Origin: Flavobacterium shii
GTDB lineage: Bacteria > Bacteroidota > Bacteroidia > Flavobacteriales > Flavobacteriaceae
Assembly (NCBI RefSeq): GCF_025847235.1
Contig: NZ_JAOZEW010000001.1
Location: 1-64,000, forward strand
Length of the DNA: 64,000 nucleotides
Direction of reading: 5' to 3'
Below the pieces are notes generated by a model, which was given only the letters and a program-made list of their open reading frames with translations, ran no database searches and was not told where the DNA came from. This document shows, in pieces, positions 52,570 to 61,362 of this stretch; position 1 is the stretch's first letter; every line of letters begins with the position of its first letter. Both the position numbers and the translations under genes were made by a program.

Positions 52570-53994
52570 ATGTCAGAAATAGAAAAAAAACAAGAATATA
52601 AAAGAGAACTCGGTCTTGCCGATGCTGCCTTATTGGTAGCCAGCGGAATGATTGGTTCTGGAATTTTTATTGTAAGTGCCGATGTTACCCGTAATGTTGG
52701 ATCGGCAGGTTGGCTTATTTTAGTTTGGTTAATCGGTGGATTCATGACATTGATTGCGGCTGTTAGTTATGGAGAATTAAGCGGAATGTTCCCTAAATCT
52801 GGAGGCCAATATATTTATTTAAAAGAAGCTTACAATCCCCTTGTGGCATTTGTTTACGGCTGGAGTTTATTTACCGTCATACAAACTGGAACCATTGCGG
52901 CGGTTTGTGTATCGTTCTTTAAATTTCTAGCGTACTTTTTTCCGCTTTTCAGCGAAGATTTGGTAGCCTTTAAAATTGGGGAATCTTTTACCGTTTCTCC
53001 TGCACAACTCTCTTCTATCGTCTTGTTATTTATTTTGACTTATATCAATACCAAAGGAGTGAAACTTGGAAAGTGGATTCAGAAGTTTTTTACAGGAACC
53101 AAACTTATAAGCTTACTAATTCTTATTGTCTTCGGGTTTATCTTTTTCAAACCCGAAGTCTGGCAGGCAAACTGGACGAATCCTTTTCATTTACAAAAGC
53201 TAAATCCTGATGGTTCATTTTTACAATATACCAATACACCTGCTTTTTGGGGAGCAATTGCTTCAGCATTAGTTGGAACCGTAATTAGTTACGATGCGTG
53301 GAATAATGTGACTTTTGTTTCTGATGAAATAAAAAATCCAAAACGAAATATTGGCTTGAGTTTACTTTTAGGTACTGCAGTTGTAACCATCATATATGTT
53401 TCTTTAAACATCATGTTTACCGCAGTATTACCTATAGAAGCAATTGGAACACCCGAAAAAGACCGAGTTGGAATTGCTGCTGCACAAGCCATCTTTGGTT
53501 CTAGCGGAACGTCGATTATTGCGCTAATGATTTTGATTGCATCGTTTGGATGTGCCAACGGAATGATTTTATCAGGCGCAAGAGTCTATCAAAGCATGGC
53601 AAAAGACGGATTGTTTTTCAAGAAAACAGCCATTTTAAACAAATATTCTGTTCCTGCAAATGCACTTTGGATCCAGTTTTTCATGGCCGTTATTTTAAGT
53701 TTAAGCGGTCGTTACGGAAATTTATTAGACATGATTTCTTTTGTAGTCGTTTTATTTTACGTCATAACCATTGCTGGGATTTTTGTTTTAAGAATTAAAA
53801 AACCAAAACACGAAAGACCATATAAAGCCTTTGGATATCCATTTTTACCCGCCATTTATATTCTTTTAGGATCAGCATTTTGTATTTTATTAATAATCTA
53901 CAAACCCACTTATACCTGGCCGGGATTAATCATCGCAGGTATCGGAATACCCATTTATTATATCAGAGAGAAGTTTTTAACACAAAAAAAATAA
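52570..53994 (+). CDS. APC family amino acid permease
   Basis: A 474-residue inner-membrane transporter with 12 helices. The APC start is clear: LGLADAALLVASGMIGSGIF (unwound helix 1, GSGIF), followed by SGGQYIYLKEAYNPLVAFVYGW and GTVISYDAWNNVTFVSDEIK. The C-terminal part has FGYPFLPAIYILLGSAF. It ends the amidohydrolase operon and precedes the encapsulin operon by 327 bp. A sulfur amino acid or a related amine is a likely cargo, by context only. Confidence 0.88.
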   Translation: MSEIEKKQEYKRELGLADAALLVASGMIGSGIFIVSADVTRNVGSAGWLILVWLIGGFMTLIAAVSYGELSGMFPKSGGQYIYLKEAYNPLVAFVYGWSLFTVIQTGTIAAVCVSFFKFLAYFFPLFSEDLVAFKIGESFTVSPAQLSSIVLLFILTYINTKGVKLGKWIQKFFTGTKLISLLILIVFGFIFFKPEVWQANWTNPFHLQKLNPDGSFLQYTNTPAFWGAIASALVGTVISYDAWNNVTFVSDEIKNPKRNIGLSLLLGTAVVTIIYVSLNIMFTAVLPIEAIGTPEKDRVGIAAAQAIFGSSGTSIIALMILIASFGCANGMILSGARVYQSMAKDGLFFKKTAILNKYSVPANALWIQFFMAVILSLSGRYGNLLDMISFVVVLFYVITIAGIFVLRIKKPKHERPYKAFGYPFLPAIYILLGSAFCILLIIYKPTYTWPGLIIAGIGIPIYYIREKFLTQKK

Positions 53995-54321
53995 AAACAT
54001 TTTATGAATTCGTTTTATCAAGAAATAGCAAAGGAATATTAGAACTTCTTTGGCAGACATCAATAAAATCAAAAAAAAGCTGGAGTCCTTACTTTTAATT
54101 ATGATACTGGAGGAAGATATTTTTCTGCAAACGAGTTATCCAATTCCCTTTCATAATACTGTAATTCAATAATGTAAATATTATTTTATAATAAATTAAA
54201 CAGCATTTATTTCAAACGCTTTTATTTTTATTTTAAATTTATCTATAGAACGAAATGTGTTTTTATGCAAAGAATCTATGAAACACTTTAACAAAAAAAT
54301 TAACCTTTAAACCATTAAATC
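53995..54321 (+). promoter_or_regulatory. Upstream region of the encapsulin operon
   Basis: A 327 bp gap without a sizeable gene. TAAATTTA (54234-54241), one base off the -7 consensus, is followed by TCTATAGAA (54242-54250), the nine bases that also follow the -7 boxes of sulfur operons 1 and 2. A short frame starting Met-Cys-Phe (54255-54281, MCFYAKNL) opens just after it, with only one Cys. Common control with the susC operons is plausible. Confidence 0.45.
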
Positions 54322-55242
54322 ATGGCTGAACCAAAACAACAACAGACAGCATTAGGAGATGTTGCAGCAAGACAATTAGCAATTGCAACACGTACAGTTC
54401 CCCAAATTGGGACGATCACACCACGTTGGTTAACACATCTTTTGCATTGGACACCGGTAGAATCGGGTGTATTTCGTTTGAATAAAGTAAAAGACGGAAG
54501 TCATATCGAAGTAGATTGTTCTGCACGTGACGAAAGGGTTTTACCAAACACTTTTGTCGATTATATCGATAATCCAAGGGAATATAATCTTGCAGCAGTA
54601 CAAACTATTGTTGAAGTACATACTCGTGTATCGGACTTGTACAGCAAACCATACAATCAAATTTCGGAACAACTACGTTTGGCTATTGAAACCATCAAAG
54701 AACGTCAGGAAAGCGAGTTAATCAATAATAAAGATTATGGTTTACTAAGTAATGTTGCGCCTTCGCAAATTATCAAAACCAGAACTGGCGCACCAACTCC
54801 AGACGATTTAGACGAATTATTGACAAAAGTATGGAAAGAACCAGGGTTTTTCTTATTGCATCCATTAGCAATTGCAGCTTTTGGTCGCGAATGTACACGT
54901 CGTGGAGTACCACCTCCTACTACATCTTTATTTGGATCTCAATTTTTAACATGGAGAGGAATTCCGCTTATTCCATCAGATAAATTACCTATCGTAAAAG
55001 GGAAATCCAAAATCATTTTATTACGCACAGGCGAAAGTCGTCAAGGTGTTATCGGGTTAATTCAACCTGGATTACAAGGCGAACAATCACCAGGATTATC
55101 AGTTCGTTTTATGGGAATAAATGAAAAAGCAATTGCTTCTTATTTGGTATCACTTTATTGCTCATTGGCAATATTAGTAGATGATGCCATCGCAGTTCTT
55201 GAAGATGTAGAAATAGGAAAGTACCATGAGTATAAATACTAA
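54322..55242 (+). CDS. family 2A encapsulin shell protein (SrpI-type)
   Basis: A 306-residue HK97-fold shell protein that self-assembles into a protein nanocompartment. Recognised from the SrpI-like sequence: QTALGDVAARQLAIATRTVP, ITPRWLTHLLHWTPVESG, NPREYNLAAVQTIVEVHTRV, EPGFFLLHPLAIAAFGRECT, RRGVPPPTTSLFGSQFLTWR and the end LVDDAIAVLEDVEIGKYHEY. No signal peptide; cytoplasmic. Its last 17 bp overlap the start of the cysteine desulfurase gene, the usual cargo. Shells of this family are tied to sulfur starvation and sulfur storage. Confidence 0.93.
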   Translation: MAEPKQQQTALGDVAARQLAIATRTVPQIGTITPRWLTHLLHWTPVESGVFRLNKVKDGSHIEVDCSARDERVLPNTFVDYIDNPREYNLAAVQTIVEVHTRVSDLYSKPYNQISEQLRLAIETIKERQESELINNKDYGLLSNVAPSQIIKTRTGAPTPDDLDELLTKVWKEPGFFLLHPLAIAAFGRECTRRGVPPPTTSLFGSQFLTWRGIPLIPSDKLPIVKGKSKIILLRTGESRQGVIGLIQPGLQGEQSPGLSVRFMGINEKAIASYLVSLYCSLAILVDDAIAVLEDVEIGKYHEYKY

Positions 55243-57163
55243 CAACAACGGCTTACCCAACATTGATAATTTGCAGCTTTTGGCGAACGAATTGTTCAAG
55301 ACATTACCTAATGAGTTCCCTAAGGAAATTTCGTTAAGTCCTGATCGAAATGAACATCCGCGCGCTACAAAAATTGCAGAAACATTGTTGAATACCGGAA
55401 ATTTAAATGGTAACAACCCGACGCCCATTCCGTCGCAAAATATAGCTGGCGTACCTTCTGCTCCACCTTCATTTAGCGGTTTTGGAGCGTCGCCAACAGT
55501 TGCCAATTATGGTTCAGGAGCCTCGGCTTTATATCCAAATGCCGGAGCTGGATTTGATCCTCAAAGTGGCGTTTCTTCATCTGGAATCCCACACGGAAAT
55601 AATGTCAATGTCAACAATCCGCAAACTGGTTTTCATGATGTAAATTTCAAGAATGGAGGAACAACACAATTAAACGAAGAAACGTTTTTTTCGAAATTGC
55701 TTTTAAACAATGATTATTTGCCTTTTCAAACAGAGAGTTCTTCTTTTGAAACCGAATTAAATGCTGCATTAAAATTTGTTGATACACAATTTACAAAGCG
55801 TGTAGATTTTCCGTTAATCGGAAATGAAAGCACAAATTCGTATTATTTTTTAGAGCAAAATCCATTTGCTTTTGATCAGAGAAATACCAATTTAGCAGTA
55901 GGAAATACTTTTGAACCGCAAGAATTTAGCCATTTAACAAGCTCTCATTTTGATGCAAATCTTATCAAAAAAGATTTTCCCATTTTAAGAGAAACCGTAA
56001 ACGGCAAACCTTTAGTTTGGTTTGATAATGCTGCTACGACCCAAAAACCACAATCGGTTATTGATCGTATTGCTTATTTCTACGAACACGAAAATTCGAA
56101 TATTCATCGTGCAGCACATGAACTTGCAGCTCGTGCATCGGATGCTTACGAAGCAGCACGCGAAAAAGTAAAAACATTTTTGAATGCAAGTTCTGTTAAC
56201 GAAGTTGTATTTGTTCGCGGTGCTACAGAAGGTATTAATTTGGTAGCACAAAGTTGGGGCGATCATAATTTAGTTGCTGGCGATGAAATCATTATCAGTA
56301 ATCTGGAACATCATGCCAATATTGTTCCATGGAAACGTTTGGCCGATAAAAAAGGCTTGAAACTACGTGTAATTCCTGTAGATGATGATGGACAAATTTT
56401 GTTAGACGAATATGCAAAACTATTAAATTCAAAAACCCGTTTAGTCGCTTTTACACAAGTTTCAAATGCACTAGGAACCGTAACTCCAGCCAAGAAAATA
56501 GTAGAAATGGCACATGCTGCCGGAGCAAAAGTTTTAATCGATGGTGCACAATCCGTTTCGCACATGAAAGTTGATGTTCAGGACCTGAATCCAGATTGGC
56601 TTGTTTTCTCAGGTCATAAACTTTTTGGTCCAACCGGAATTGGCGCTTTGTACGGAAAAGAAGATTTACTAAACGAAATGCAACCGTACCAAGCTGGTGG
56701 AAACATGATTCAGGATGTCACTTTTGAGGAAATAAAATACCACAAAGCACCCAATCGTTTTGAAGCCGGAACAGGAAATATTGCCGATGCCATTGGTCTT
56801 GGTGCTGCCATAGATTATGTTACAAAACTAGGAATCGACGCCATCGGACAATACGAACATGAGTTATTGCAATATGCAACAAGATTGCTAAAAGAAATTC
56901 CGGGGGTTCGATTAATAGGAACTGCTGCCAATAAAGCAAGCGTACTTTCTTTTAATTTACAAGGATATACCAATGACCAGGTTGGACAGGCCTTAAACAA
57001 AGAAGGAGTTGCAGTTCGAACCGGGCATCATTGCGCACAACCTATTTTGCGAAGAATGGGAGTAGAAACTACTGTTCGACCATCTTTGGCTTTTTACAAT
57101 ACCACACAAGACGTTGATACTTTCATCAAAACGTTGTGGGAACTCAAAAAAGTTAGATTTTAA
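55226..57163 (+). CDS. encapsulated SufS-type cysteine desulfurase with N-terminal cargo domain
   Basis: A 645-residue protein. Residues 1 to about 240 are low-complexity, rich in Asn, Gly, Pro and Ser, with patches such as LQLLANELFKTLP and ETFFSKLLLNNDYLPFQTE; this extension is the encapsulation domain of family 2A cargo. Residues about 245-645 are a SufS-like PLP enzyme: FDNAATTQKP, RGATEGINLVA, His362/His363 in LEHHANIVPW, PLP lysine Lys465 (FSGHKLFGPTGIG), catalytic Cys603 (RTGHHCAQPILRRMG). It releases sulfur from L-cysteine inside the shell. The ATG lies within the shell gene, so expression is coupled. Confidence 0.94.
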   Translation: MSINTNNNGLPNIDNLQLLANELFKTLPNEFPKEISLSPDRNEHPRATKIAETLLNTGNLNGNNPTPIPSQNIAGVPSAPPSFSGFGASPTVANYGSGASALYPNAGAGFDPQSGVSSSGIPHGNNVNVNNPQTGFHDVNFKNGGTTQLNEETFFSKLLLNNDYLPFQTESSSFETELNAALKFVDTQFTKRVDFPLIGNESTNSYYFLEQNPFAFDQRNTNLAVGNTFEPQEFSHLTSSHFDANLIKKDFPILRETVNGKPLVWFDNAATTQKPQSVIDRIAYFYEHENSNIHRAAHELAARASDAYEAAREKVKTFLNASSVNEVVFVRGATEGINLVAQSWGDHNLVAGDEIIISNLEHHANIVPWKRLADKKGLKLRVIPVDDDGQILLDEYAKLLNSKTRLVAFTQVSNALGTVTPAKKIVEMAHAAGAKVLIDGAQSVSHMKVDVQDLNPDWLVFSGHKLFGPTGIGALYGKEDLLNEMQPYQAGGNMIQDVTFEEIKYHKAPNRFEAGTGNIADAIGLGAAIDYVTKLGIDAIGQYEHELLQYATRLLKEIPGVRLIGTAANKASVLSFNLQGYTNDQVGQALNKEGVAVRTGHHCAQPILRRMGVETTVRPSLAFYNTTQDVDTFIKTLWELKKVRF

Positions 57164-57240
57164 AAATAATATAGAGTAAATGCGTACATGAACTCAAAGA
57201 AATAGTTGCTTTTTTTGATATTTTAAGCAATTATAAACGA

Positions 57241-57271
57241 AAAGCGATAGTCCTTGGACTGTCGCTTTTTT
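57241..57271 (+). terminator. Terminator of the encapsulin operon
   Basis: AAAGCGATAGTCC pairs with GGACTGTCGCTTT (one G-T) around TT, followed by further T. Confidence 0.85.
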
Positions 57272-57277
57272 AATTTT

Positions 57278-57361
57278 CAGGAGCTATCTCCTGCTGTACA
57301 CTATATCTTTTTCTGGCAAAAGAAGCCATAAAAAGGATGCCGTTTCCATCAGGGCTAGACA
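57278..57361. repeat. Palindromic dispersed element, copy 2
   Basis: AGGAGCTATCTCCTGCTGTA, CTATATCTTTTTCTGGC, GCCATAAAAAGGATGCCG and CATCAGGGCTAGACAC follow in the same order as in the element at 5955-6046 (AATCTTTT ... AAAAGGATACCGCTGCT). The inner arms CTTTTTCTGGC/GCCATAAAAAG form the tip. Confidence 0.6.
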
Positions 57362-57390
57362 CAAATATTATAACTAAATTTTAAATATGA

Positions 57391-57492
57391 ATTGATACAA
57401 ATTTTAATGATTAGCTTCATTACTGCCAATTTGTGATTCGAAACTAAAAGTCGAACCGACGAAGTTAATTCTGGTTTATTTTTTGTATCAAT
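57391..57492. repeat. 11 bp inverted repeat framing 80 bp
   Basis: ATTGATACAAA (57391-57401) and TTTGTATCAAT (57482-57492) are perfect inverse copies. Between them lies AT-rich sequence without an open frame. A further hairpin ATCCAGA/TCTGGAT lies at 57491-57515 just past the rocD stop. Confidence 0.5.
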
Positions 57493-57534
57493 ATCCAGAC
57501 AGATTCCCATCTGGATTAGGTTATACATTAATAA

Positions 57535-58788
57535 TTACGATTTAAAATCATTAAGTGCTTTTTCGATAATTTCAAGACAATCCTTAATTTGATCTTCGGT
57601 AATAACCAAAGGTGGAGCCAAACGAATTTTGTTTCCATGAGTCGGTTTAGCCAATAATCCGTAATCTCTAAATCTTAAACAAATCTCCCAAGCCAGATCA
57701 GACTCTTCATCACAATTGATTACAATTGCGTTTAATAATCCTTTACCACGAACCAAAGTAATAAGGTTATTACGTTTTGCTATATCATTTAAACCATTAC
57801 GCAAAATGGTTCCTAAACGCTCTGCATTTTCAGATAAATTTTCATCTCTTACAACTTCAAGAGCTGCAATCGCAACAGCAGCAGCAACTGGATTCCCTCC
57901 AAAAGTTGAACCGTGTTGTCCCGGTTTAATAACGTTCATGATAACATCATTACACAATACAGCCGAAACAGGATATACACCACCAGAAATTGCTTTTCCT
58001 AATATTAAAATATCTGGTTGCACATTTTCATGATGCACAGCCAATAATTTTCCTGTACGGGCAATTCCCGTTTGAACTTCATCGGCAATAAATAAAACAT
58101 TATGTTTTTCACAAAGCGCTTTGGCTTTAGCCAAATATCCTTCAGAAGGAACATAAACTCCAGCTTCACCCTGAATTGGTTCTACAAGAAAACCAGCTAT
58201 ATTTTTAGAGGATTCCAATACTTTTTCCAAAGCATCAAGATTATCATATTCTATTTTTATAAATCCAGCAGTATAAGGACCAAAGTTCTTGCGTGCACTT
58301 TCATCATTTGAGAAAGAAATAATTGTAGTCGTTCTACCATGAAAGTTATTCTCACAAACTATAATTTGTGCTTCATGCTCCGCAACTCCTTTTACTTCGT
58401 ATGCCCATTTACGACATAATTTTATAGCAGTTTCTACAGCTTCGGCACCAGTATTCATTGGTAAAACCTTATCAAAACCAAAAAACTTAGTAACAAATTC
58501 TTCGTAGTTTCCCAATTTATCATTGTAAAAAGCTCTCGAAGTCAACGTCAATGTTTGTGCCTGATCCACCATTGCTTTCACAATTTTAGGATGACAATGT
58601 CCTTGATTTACTGCAGAGTATGCCGATAAAAAATCATAATATTTTTTTCCGTCAACATCCCATACATAAACCCCTTCACCTCTTTCTAAAACTACTGGTA
58701 ATGGATGGTAATTATGAGCACCATATTTATTTTCTTTTTCAATTAATACATTAGATTTTGACGAAAGAATTTGTTGAACCTGTTCCAT
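57535..58788 (-). CDS. rocD: ornithine--oxo-acid transaminase
   Basis: A 417-residue class III aminotransferase that moves the delta-amino group of ornithine to 2-oxoglutarate, giving glutamate semialdehyde (arginine and proline metabolism). Motifs: [68 protein letters not shown], and the PLP lysine in [16 protein letters not shown]. Length is normal. Divergent from an Lrp-type regulator that may control it. Confidence 0.95.
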   Translation of the reverse strand: MEQVQQILSSKSNVLIEKENKYGAHNYHPLPVVLERGEGVYVWDVDGKKYYDFLSAYSAVNQGHCHPKIVKAMVDQAQTLTLTSRAFYNDKLGNYEEFVTKFFGFDKVLPMNTGAEAVETAIKLCRKWAYEVKGVAEHEAQIIVCENNFHGRTTTIISFSNDESARKNFGPYTAGFIKIEYDNLDALEKVLESSKNIAGFLVEPIQGEAGVYVPSEGYLAKAKALCEKHNVLFIADEVQTGIARTGKLLAVHHENVQPDILILGKAISGGVYPVSAVLCNDVIMNVIKPGQHGSTFGGNPVAAAVAIAALEVVRDENLSENAERLGTILRNGLNDIAKRNNLITLVRGKGLLNAIVINCDEESDLAWEICLRFRDYGLLAKPTHGNKIRLAPPLVITEDQIKDCLEIIEKALNDFKS

Positions 58789-58810
58789 GATCTTAATTTT
58801 TAACTTTTTA

Positions 58811-58841
58811 CAAAAATAACACTATTTTTCAATTTTACAAT
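58811..58841 (-). promoter_or_regulatory. Promoter of rocD
   Basis: On the minus strand TATTTTTG (58811-58818) fits TAnnTTTG; ATTG at 58838-58841 sits 19 bp upstream as a partial -33 box. The leader is about 20 nt. Confidence 0.5.
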
Positions 58842-58850
58842 AAAATTCAA

Positions 58851-58858
58851 TACTTTTG
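58851..58858 (+). promoter_or_regulatory. -7 element of the lrp-type gene
   Basis: TACTTTTG matches TAnnTTTG. Transcription would start near 58863, after the first ATG-like start of the longest frame (58856), so the ATG at 58937 is the likely start. Confidence 0.5.
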
Positions 58859-58936
58859 ACTCGTATTCATACTTTAAAAGTCAATTTCACCTTATTTAAA
58901 CAAAAACAGAGTCATTTTAATTTCAAAACAAACTTC

Positions 58937-59389
58937 ATGGATTCATTAGACGAATTTGACATCAATATTATCAAACAACTAGAAAAAGACGGTCGAATGG
59001 CATATTCTGCCATTGCAACCAATTTAAAAATATCAAACACAATGGTACATCAACGTATCAATCGGTTGATAGAGCAAGGCGTATTATCGGGAATTAAACC
59101 TGTTGTAAATGAAAAAAAAATAGGATACGACTGGGCATCATTTACAGGAATTACCCTAAATAAAGATTCCGATTCTGACAGAATAATCGAGGAGTTAAAG
59201 AAAATTCCAGAAATCACAGAATGTTATTATGTAACAGGATCATTTACACTTTACATAAAGATAATAGCCAAAAATCATGAACATATGAGAAAAATACTTT
59301 ACGAAAAAATCGATAGTATTTCGGGTATTGCCAAAACAGATTCTATTATAGAATTAGGGTGCGCTTTTAAACGAAACATAGGTCTTTAA
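58937..59389 (+). CDS. Lrp/AsnC family transcriptional regulator
   Basis: A 150-residue regulator from the ATG at 58937. N-terminal winged helix: DEFDINIIKQLEKDGRMAYS, AIATNLKISNTMVHQRINRL. The C-terminal RAM ligand domain has ITECYYVTGSFTLYIKI and SIIELGCAFKR. The longest frame starts at 58856, but this is within the promoter. Divergent orientation suggests control of rocD in response to an amino acid such as ornithine or arginine, as Lrp-type proteins often regulate their neighbour. Confidence 0.9.
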   Translation: MDSLDEFDINIIKQLEKDGRMAYSAIATNLKISNTMVHQRINRLIEQGVLSGIKPVVNEKKIGYDWASFTGITLNKDSDSDRIIEELKKIPEITECYYVTGSFTLYIKIIAKNHEHMRKILYEKIDSISGIAKTDSIIELGCAFKRNIGL

Positions 59390-59476
59390 GTTTTTGCAAA
59401 AAAGATATAAAATAAAGAGAAACAGAGACAAAACCTTTCGTTAATTTTCGGATATTTGCTTTTAAATTATCAAATT

Positions 59477-60250
59477 ATGAAAACCTCATATCTTTTTATT
59501 TTAGGAATTTTACTAAGTACTACAACTATGTTTGCACAATTAAAACCAGTAAAATATGCCGATGGCAATCAAATTTTAAATGGATTAGCTATTCAGCCAA
59601 CAACAAAAAGCAATAATAAACCGGGTATTTTAATGTTACCAGCCTGGTTGGGAATCGACACAGCATCCAAAGCAATTGCCGAAGATTTAGCCAAACTAGG
59701 CTATTATGTTTTTATTGCCGATATATATGGAGAAGGTAATTATCCAAAAAATGCAAGTGAAGCTGGTAAAGTTGCCGGATTTTACAAAACCAATTATACC
59801 GAATACCAAAAAAGAATCAATCTGGCTTTACAGCAATTAATAAAATCAGGGGCCAATGCCGATAATATAGTTGCAATTGGATATTGTTTTGGCGGAACAG
59901 GAGTTCTGGAAGCTGCAAGAGGGCATCTTAATGTAAAAGGCGTAGTTTCATTTCATGGAAGTTTAGCCAGAGATGCTGCCAGACCAAACGAAACTATTAA
60001 TACCAAAGTTTTAGTTTGCCACGGTGCCGATGATCCATTTGAATCCAAAGAAGAAATTGCCGCATTCCAACAAGAAATGCGCGATACCAAAGCCGATTGG
60101 CAAATGATTTATTATGCCAATGCTGTACATTCATTTACCAATCCTGAAGCTGGAAATGACAATTCCAAAGGAGCTGCATATAATGAGAAAGCCGCAAAAC
60201 GTTCTTTTGAACATTTGAAGCTTTTCTTAAATGAAGTCTTGAAAAAATAA
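59477..60250 (+). CDS. exported dienelactone hydrolase family protein
   Basis: A 257-residue alpha/beta hydrolase. The ATG at 59477 gives a signal peptide (MKTSYLFILGILLSTTTMFA-Q) and is preferred over 59456. The catalytic Cys is in AIGYCFGGTG (Cys in place of Ser, as in dienelactone hydrolase), Asp in CHGADDPFES, His in NAVHSFTNPEAG. The oxyanion region is MLPAWLGIDT. The substrate is unknown; many homologues are carboxylesterases in the periplasm. Followed 37 bp later by the DUF3667 gene. Confidence 0.87.
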   Translation: MKTSYLFILGILLSTTTMFAQLKPVKYADGNQILNGLAIQPTTKSNNKPGILMLPAWLGIDTASKAIAEDLAKLGYYVFIADIYGEGNYPKNASEAGKVAGFYKTNYTEYQKRINLALQQLIKSGANADNIVAIGYCFGGTGVLEAARGHLNVKGVVSFHGSLARDAARPNETINTKVLVCHGADDPFESKEEIAAFQQEMRDTKADWQMIYYANAVHSFTNPEAGNDNSKGAAYNEKAAKRSFEHLKLFLNEVLKK

Positions 60251-60287
60251 TTTTAACTATCTCAAACCAAATACCACCAAATTCTTT

Positions 60288-61355
60288 ATGTCAAAAAGTC
60301 CTTTAAGAAAAGACAAAACCTGCTTGAACTGCAGGCACGTTGTCGAACAAAAATTTTGTCCTAATTGTGGACAAGAAAATACCGATACCCGAAAAACATT
60401 TCATCACTTATTCATTCATTTTTTTGAAGATTTAACGCATTATGAAAATGCTTTTTGGCGTACCATTAAAAACCTTTTATTTAAACCAGCTGCTTTAACG
60501 AAAGAATATCTTTCGGGGAAACGCTTATCTTATTTAGCACCAGTCCGCCTTTACATTTTCATCAGTTTTGTAACTTTTCTTTTAATCGCAATATTTCCTC
60601 TTCATGTAAATGACAACTCAACCGATACTCTTAAATCCGAAAATATACAAAAACAAACTTCAGCCATAACCAATTCGCTAAAAGAGGACAAAGATGTAAA
60701 AGCGCTATTGAATTCTAAATCAATTTCCAGCGAGGACAAAAAAGCTATTGAGGAAGTTTTAAGCAATCCCCAAACAAGCAAAAAAAGCTTAGTACAATTT
60801 GGATATAAATCTGTTAATCAACTAGACTCCATTCAAAAATATGGTTCTAAAGCCGAAAAACTTTCCGACTTTAGTTATTGGATAAATAGAAAAATCCAAC
60901 TTATAAAAGATAAAAATACTGGTCGAGAAGCACTCGATAAATTCGCAGAATCTTTTATTCATAATTTGCCTAAAGTTTTATTTATTATCATGCCCTTTTT
61001 CGCATTCTTTTTATGGGTTTTTCATAGTAAAAAGCGTTGGTATTATTTTGATCACGGCATATTTACCCTACATTATTTCTCATTTTTACTACTTATTTTT
61101 CTAGTTATATTTATAATCGGAAAAATAGGAGTCTTATTTGGAGGCAACCCTATTGTTGATACAATAGTAAGGCTCATCACTATTATTGGATCAATATGGA
61201 TGTTCTATTATTTTTTTCCAGCCCATCATCGATTTTATGGAGAAACAAGAACGGTGTCATTTTTTAAAAGTATAACATTGTTCTTCATAAATTCATTTTT
61301 TATACTATTTTTACTAGTCGCATTCGCTTTTTACACATTTATCAATATACATTAA
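60288..61355 (+). CDS. DUF3667 family membrane protein
   Basis: A 355-residue protein. The N-terminal zinc ribbon uses Cys12, Cys15, Cys24 and Cys27 (TCLNCRH, FCPNCGQEN). KTFHHLFIHFFEDLTHYENA and GKRLSYLAPVRLYIFISFVT are the DUF3667 core. A helix at about 83-101, a cytoplasmic or periplasmic linker of about 130 residues, and then four helices (about 225-350) follow. Function unknown. It lies 7 bp before the peptidase gene, so the two are co-transcribed. Confidence 0.88.
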   Translation: MSKSPLRKDKTCLNCRHVVEQKFCPNCGQENTDTRKTFHHLFIHFFEDLTHYENAFWRTIKNLLFKPAALTKEYLSGKRLSYLAPVRLYIFISFVTFLLIAIFPLHVNDNSTDTLKSENIQKQTSAITNSLKEDKDVKALLNSKSISSEDKKAIEEVLSNPQTSKKSLVQFGYKSVNQLDSIQKYGSKAEKLSDFSYWINRKIQLIKDKNTGREALDKFAESFIHNLPKVLFIIMPFFAFFLWVFHSKKRWYYFDHGIFTLHYFSFLLLIFLVIFIIGKIGVLFGGNPIVDTIVRLITIIGSIWMFYYFFPAHHRFYGETRTVSFFKSITLFFINSFFILFLLVAFAFYTFINIH

Positions 61356-61362
61356 ACAAAAA

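Noticed and set aside
55174..55506. 110-codon open frame opposite the shell/desulfurase junction
   Set aside because: It is antisense to the overlapping genes and lacks any family signal.
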